This document shows positions 62,001 to 64,000 of a DNA stretch of 64,000 nt, piece by piece; positions within the stretch are counted from its first letter, which is position 1; each line of letters opens with the position of its first letter. Position numbers and translations under genes: made by a program. Source of the DNA: Anisus vortex (Eukaryota > Mollusca > Gastropoda > Planorbidae); assembly GCA_949126835.1 (NCBI GenBank), contig OX421507.1:7290605-7354604 (forward strand), written 5' to 3'. The notes beneath the pieces are model-generated. The model was not told the DNA's origin, ran no database searches, and worked only from the letters and a program-made list of their open reading frames with translations.

Positions 62001-63250
62001 AATTGAGATTAAATCGAAAGTTGTATACAGCGGAAACCTTTAATGCAATCATAGGAGCATAGAAGTAATTCAAGACAGACTTATTGGTTGCGCACGGAGA
62101 AAATAAACAACAACATATAATCTCTAAAAATAGAGCAAGCTTATTATAGTCTGCGGTGTCATGATGTTGGCTTATCTCCTCTCTCACTGTCAAAATAAAA
62201 TGCTCTCTCATGATTATAAAGTTTCTTTTCTCTCACAATTGCAGAGTACAATCTCCTCCTCTCTAAGGCGTTCAGCATATGACTCTCACACATTTTGTTA
62301 CCAATGTGATTCGTCACAACGTGATCTGTTTTGGTATTTGCTACTACTGCGACTCAATGCGACCTACCCCCTCCGTACTAACGCGCCCTAAAGCGGCCGC
62401 CACGTGTGTGACTAACCTATTGTCGTTTCTTGATTTTTCACCATGCGTTCTGGGTTTTTTAAATACTGCAAGCACGGCTTTTAAAAAGTAGGAATATAGT
62501 CTGTTTCGTTAATAAAAACCGGCTGTTTTTATCTAGTTTCGTTTTTTTGCGCTGCGCGTTCAAAATACGGGTAGTTTTCAGTGGCCTTTCGTCTTGTAAT
62601 ACTTTTTTTTATAGCCTTCGCTTTTAATTTTTTACTTTATTTATCAATTGCTCTATACCTCCAAATATAACATTTAACAACAGTTCTGATAATAAGGATG
62701 CTGCAGATATAGACTTAGATGAATTTCCATTACAACTCGATTTTTGGGCTTTATTATACTCTATCGGACTTTGACGGTAGGGCTAGCGAAAATATTTAGT
62801 AGCCAAATCATAGGGTCTCAACACTCAGCGAATGATTCTATCGATAATTCAGCATTTTTTATGTATAAAAGTATAGATTTCCAGAAAGCTAATATATTTA
62901 TCTATTTTATGATGTAATTTTTATTCACTTTGGGGAATATTTAGTCATTTAAAAAAAATATTAAAAAATAATTTACTAAATTTAATACAGAGTTCCTTCC
63001 CTTTGGCTAGTACTTTCCCAGGTGTCTTTGGAAACTAGGTTAGTAGCAAATGAGTTAAACAATTTTAAAATTTGACATTACTTCTCTCCTGCAGGTCTCA
63101 GTACGACCCCTGGAGCATACCCAGTACGAGCGGTTCATCCTCTCAGCCTACCCGTACTACGCCAGTGCATTCTCCATGATGGTCGGAGTCTTCTTACTTA
63201 GCTTAGTATTCTTACATTATAAAGAGGAAGTAAAAGATAAAAAAGAATAG
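43895..63250 (+). CDS. DDOST: oligosaccharyltransferase 48-kDa subunit (OST48), 11 coding exons
   Basis: This is a non-catalytic subunit of the ER oligosaccharyltransferase, which transfers the dolichol-linked glycan to Asn-X-Ser/Thr of nascent proteins. Joined exons (listed separately) give 435 residues, close to the family length. Features: signal peptide about 1-18 ([18 protein letters not shown]); the family signature [18 protein letters not shown] in the first luminal segment; [29 protein letters not shown] with [36 protein letters not shown]; one C-terminal membrane segment (about 404-425); and a lysine-rich tail ending KDKKE, which fits a KxKxx ER-retrieval signal. All ten introns are GT-AG and phases agree (1,1,1,0,2,0,2,0,1,0). 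I chose the ATG at 43895 for its AACCATGGC context and signal peptide; an in-frame ATG at 43862 would add 11 residues. No stop or frameshift is seen. Introns of 404-3791 bp are loaded with transposons. Confidence 0.97.
44563..47465. mobile_element. composite repeat with AGGCAGGTTTCACA ends
   Basis: The left end AGGCAGGTTTCACAA (44563) is mirrored by TGTGAAACCTGCCT (47451-47464). A second left end occurs at 45074 and a second right end at 46492-46510. Blocks at about 45480-46510 and 46440-47465 are diverged duplicates about 955 bp apart (each with TGGTGGCCATTTTGTGAAAC at its right side), and 44563-45070 resembles 45072-45560. It reads as several tandem or nested copies of one non-coding element. 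The superfamily is unknown to me. Confidence 0.6.
47466..47673. mobile_element. TA-flanked MITE, mariner/pogo-like, 208 bp
   Basis: The ends are CAGTGGTACCTTGAC and GTCAAGGTACCACTG, a 15-bp perfect inverted repeat, flanked by TA (47464-47465 and 47674-47675). TA duplication and the CAGTGGTACC end fit the Tc1/mariner group (pogo-like). Confidence 0.88.
47825..47935 (+). CDS. DDOST: DDOST coding exon 2
   Basis: Residues 47-83: [20 protein letters not shown] and [13 protein letters not shown]. Acceptor TTTCAG, donor G|GTAAG. Phase 1 to 1. Confidence 0.95.
48875..48961 (+). CDS. DDOST: DDOST coding exon 3
   Basis: Residues 84-112: [20 protein letters not shown], then LIAASSAI. Acceptor CCACAG, donor G|GTAAGT. 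Confidence 0.95.
49437..51724. mobile_element. DNA transposon with CAGGGTTCCCAC ends, 2288 bp
   Basis: The ends CAGGGTTCCCAC and GTGGGAACCCTG are inverted repeats. TATCTT is present on both sides (49431-49436 and 51725-51730), a 6-bp duplication. Inner ends also mirror each other (CGGGAAAGTCGGGAATT and AGTCAGGAATTTTTT). Small open frames inside (such as 50798-50989) are not recognisable. The ends look hAT-like, but hAT makes 8-bp duplications, so the superfamily is open. Confidence 0.78.
50141..50308 (+). mobile_element. tRNA-derived SINE family 2, near full length
   Basis: GCCGGCTGGTCCAGCGGTTAG (box A region), GGGTTCTATCCC (box B), CCACCGACGGATCC, then GAAGGAACGTCTGTAAAC at the 3' end. Inserted in the CAGGGTTCCCAC element. 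Confidence 0.82.
52251..52354 (+). CDS. DDOST: DDOST coding exon 4
   Basis: Residues 113-147: [20 protein letters not shown], then [14 protein letters not shown]. Acceptor TATGCAG, donor GTAATA. Ends in phase 0. Confidence 0.95.
52397..52640 (+). mobile_element. tRNA-derived SINE (family 1) in DDOST intron 4
   Basis: It has a degraded head, then CCTGGGCTTGAATCCTGG (box B), the body with GGGCATTGTGCTGGCCACAC, and the end GGATCAGTTTGGTCCAAC. It fills most of the 404-bp intron. Confidence 0.8.
52759..52853 (+). CDS. DDOST: DDOST coding exon 5
   Basis: Residues 148-178 plus two bases: [19 protein letters not shown], then [11 protein letters not shown]. Acceptor GTTGTAG, donor GG|GTAAGA. Confidence 0.95.
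53233..55412. mobile_element. TTAA-flanked element in DDOST intron 5, 2180 bp
   Basis: TTAA-CTCATTTGCTACTA at left and TAGTAGCAAATGAG-TTAA at right: TTAA duplication with 14-bp inverted ends, piggyBac-like. About 1454 bp of it is a second transposon (53584-55037). Without that, it matches 62337-63058 over about 720 bp. No transposase was recognised. Confidence 0.88.
53584..55037. mobile_element. nested transposon with 6-bp duplication, 1454 bp
   Basis: Perfect 12-bp inverted ends CATGGGTGCAAG and CTTGCACCCATG. CATTTA stands on both sides (53578-53583 and 55038-55043) but occurs once in the related copy at about 62671-62676, which is therefore the empty site. No transposase is visible. It contains a palindromic TATA..ACCGGT..TATA tract near 54900-54932. 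Confidence 0.88.
55515..55608 (+). CDS. DDOST: DDOST coding exon 6
   Basis: Residues 179-210: [20 protein letters not shown], then [11 protein letters not shown]. Acceptor TTTCAG, donor GAG|GTAAGT. Confidence 0.95.
55609..58517 (+). other. DDOST intron 6 (2909 bp)
   Basis: AT-rich. A repeat end at about 57440-57522 has ACGATATATCGT twice, TTGGCACGGAA twice and terminates ATGAGTTAA; it may be one end of a further TTAA-type element whose other end I did not find. No gene. Confidence 0.6.
58518..58663 (+). CDS. DDOST: DDOST coding exon 7
   Basis: Residues 211-258: [48 protein letters not shown]. Acceptor TTTCAG, donor AA|GTGAGT. Confidence 0.95.
59055..59618. mobile_element. TTAA-flanked element, 564 bp, relative of the 81-bp family
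   Basis: TTAA-CCCTTCCCGTATCGACC at left and ACGCTGTAAGGG-TTAA at right. The left 20 bp match the 81-bp elements with one change. It lies in DDOST intron 7 and may be the longer form from which the miniature copies derive. Confidence 0.75.
59719..59866 (+). CDS. DDOST: DDOST coding exon 8
   Basis: Residues 259-308: [39 protein letters not shown], then [10 protein letters not shown]. Acceptor CCCAAG, donor GTG|GTAAGC. Confidence 0.95.
60402..60522 (+). CDS. DDOST: DDOST coding exon 9
   Basis: Residues 309-348 plus one base: [40 protein letters not shown]. Acceptor TTTCAAG, donor G|GTAAAT. Confidence 0.95.
61353..61459 (+). CDS. DDOST: DDOST coding exon 10
   Basis: Residues 349-384: [20 protein letters not shown], then [16 protein letters not shown]. 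Acceptor TTCTACAG, donor CAG|GTAAAT. Confidence 0.95.
61686..61850 (-). pseudogene. LINE 3'-end fragment in DDOST intron 10
   Basis: It matches, on the minus strand, the end of the LINE at 18980-19275 and 35342-35470: words GGGCTGCAGTTGACCTAACT and GGTGTCCATTGATGATG. No coding function remains. Confidence 0.7.
62337..63058. mobile_element. TTAA-type element in DDOST intron 10, left end lost
   Basis: It matches 53240-55412 without the nested transposon. The right end is TAGTAGCAAATGAG-TTAA (63055-63058). The left end starts ATTTGCTACTACTGCG with the TTAACTC part missing. It lies about 36 bp upstream of the last DDOST exon. Confidence 0.82.
63095..63250 (+). CDS. DDOST: DDOST coding exon 11 (last)
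   Basis: Residues 385-435 and stop [23 protein letters not shown], the membrane segment ([20 protein letters not shown]), and a lysine-rich cytosolic tail ending KDKKE. Acceptor CTCCTGCAG. Confidence 0.96.
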   Translation, partial: VSVRPLEHTQYERFILSAYPYYASAFSMMVGVFLLSLVFLHYKEEVKDKKE

Positions 63251-63340
63251 CATTTAGAATAGCATTTAGTGTTAGAAAATAATTATTCCTATGGTTAAAC
63301 TATTGTGTATTGTTCTTTAAAGTTGTGTGTTTTTTTTCTC

Positions 63341-63346
63341 AATAAA
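63341..63346 (+). terminator. polyadenylation signal of DDOST
   Basis: A canonical AATAAA lies 91 bp after the stop codon. A second AATAAA-like AAATAAATC is at about 63387-63395. Confidence 0.8.
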
Positions 63347-63908
63347 ATTCCATTTTTGCTACATTTTTTTCATTGTGAGATTGAGTTAAATAAATCTTTA
63401 AAATTATGTCACTGTTTATTAGTTTTCTATTTTATTGTCATTCTATTTGTTATAGACAAGTTGTCTAACTAGGAGTTAGTGTTGTATTTGTATATGTAGG
63501 ATTTTAGTTGTACTGTCTTTAGTTATTGACACTCAAAAAAATGGTGCATGATTTTCATTTATTTTTGGATCAAATCCACAATTGTGGATAAGAGCATGTG
63601 AGAGCATGAGAGTGATATATTGGTGTGCTTTTCATATACAAATGACCATCATTATCATTAAATTATTTTTTTTATAATGTCATAATGAAAAGGTTATTCA
63701 TATTAGGTCAGTGATTTACTTTCTTGCACAATTTTTTTTTCAACACCCGTCCCAGTGATGTGATATAAACTAAACAAAAAAATAGAATACGAAAACCTAA
63801 AATTAAAATTGTATTGGCGTGGGAACAAATGCGCCAGAAATAGTTTTATTTAAGCTTCTGTACCAAATACTTTATCCGGAGCTAATCCTTTATAAATTTG
63901 AATTTCAT
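63347..63908. other. downstream of DDOST, nothing recognised
   Basis: AT-rich sequence without a supported gene or repeat. Confidence 0.5.
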
Positions 63909-63916
63909 TTTCTTAG

Positions 63917-63991
63917 ATATAAGTGTGGCCCATATCTTCCACTTGTACAACTTGCCCCACTCTCCCCTAAATGCAATCATTGCCAAAAGTA
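63917..63991 (+). CDS. possible internal exon of a following gene
   Basis: TTTTCTTAG|AT ... CCAAAA|GTAAGT frames a 75-bp segment with acceptor and donor consensus. One frame is open and reads YKCGPYLPLVQLAPLSPKCN then HCQK, with four cysteine/histidine positions. The protein is not recognised, and a chance pair of splice-like sites is quite possible at the window edge. Confidence 0.2.
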
Positions 63992-64000
63992 AGTACACAA

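Overview
This is a eukaryotic, AT-rich, gene-poor nuclear window. It has one clearly recognisable multi-exon host gene with GT-AG introns, dense tRNA-derived SINEs, several DNA-transposon families, LINEs, an LTR retrotransposon and long microsatellites. The protein similarity, the SINE types and the presence of a GMR1-type Gypsy element fit an invertebrate metazoan. My best guess is a mollusc, probably a gastropod, but that is an inference from general style and not a measured placement.

Layout. 1-23 kb: no convincing complete gene. The stretch holds SINEs of two tRNA-derived families, a decayed hAT relic (about 8.8-10.4 kb), an 880-bp fold-back element with tRNA-like arms (11.7-12.6 kb), a 12-copy 44-bp satellite (15.4-16.0 kb), large GATA/GACA and CTAT microsatellite fields (16.9-17.2 and 19.9-21.5 kb), LINE scraps and one probable first coding exon of a minus-strand membrane or secreted protein (21.78-21.90 kb). 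24.0-30.9 kb: a 6.9-kb LTR retrotransposon on the minus strand with two equal-length 1027-bp LTRs. Its single gag-protease-integrase ORF runs into the linker that precedes reverse transcriptase and then jumps to the last codons of RNase H, so reverse transcriptase and most of RNase H are deleted. 30.9-38.3 kb: a nested pile made of a second hAT relic split by a 5'-truncated LINE with 12-bp target duplications, and by another LINE fragment that is itself split by a 1.6-kb solo-LTR-like insertion. After it come a duplicated hAT end and a hAT element carrying a palindromic minisatellite. 39-42.4 kb: a 1.95-kb hAT element with a CR1/L2-type LINE inside it, plus small MITEs.

43.9-63.3 kb: the host gene DDOST (OST48, the 48-kDa subunit of oligosaccharyltransferase) on the plus strand. 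It has 11 coding exons giving 435 residues, and all splice phases agree. Its introns hold most of the remaining mobile DNA: a 2.9-kb composite repeat and a TA-flanked MITE in intron 1, a 2.3-kb transposon in intron 3, a SINE in intron 4, a 2.2-kb TTAA-flanked element with a second transposon nested in it in intron 5, and a related TTAA element in intron 10. The 3' end has a normal AATAAA. A possible exon of a following gene lies at the window edge.

The genes do not form a pathway together. The only cellular function clearly visible is N-glycosylation in the ER; everything else is mobile or repetitive DNA in and around that gene.
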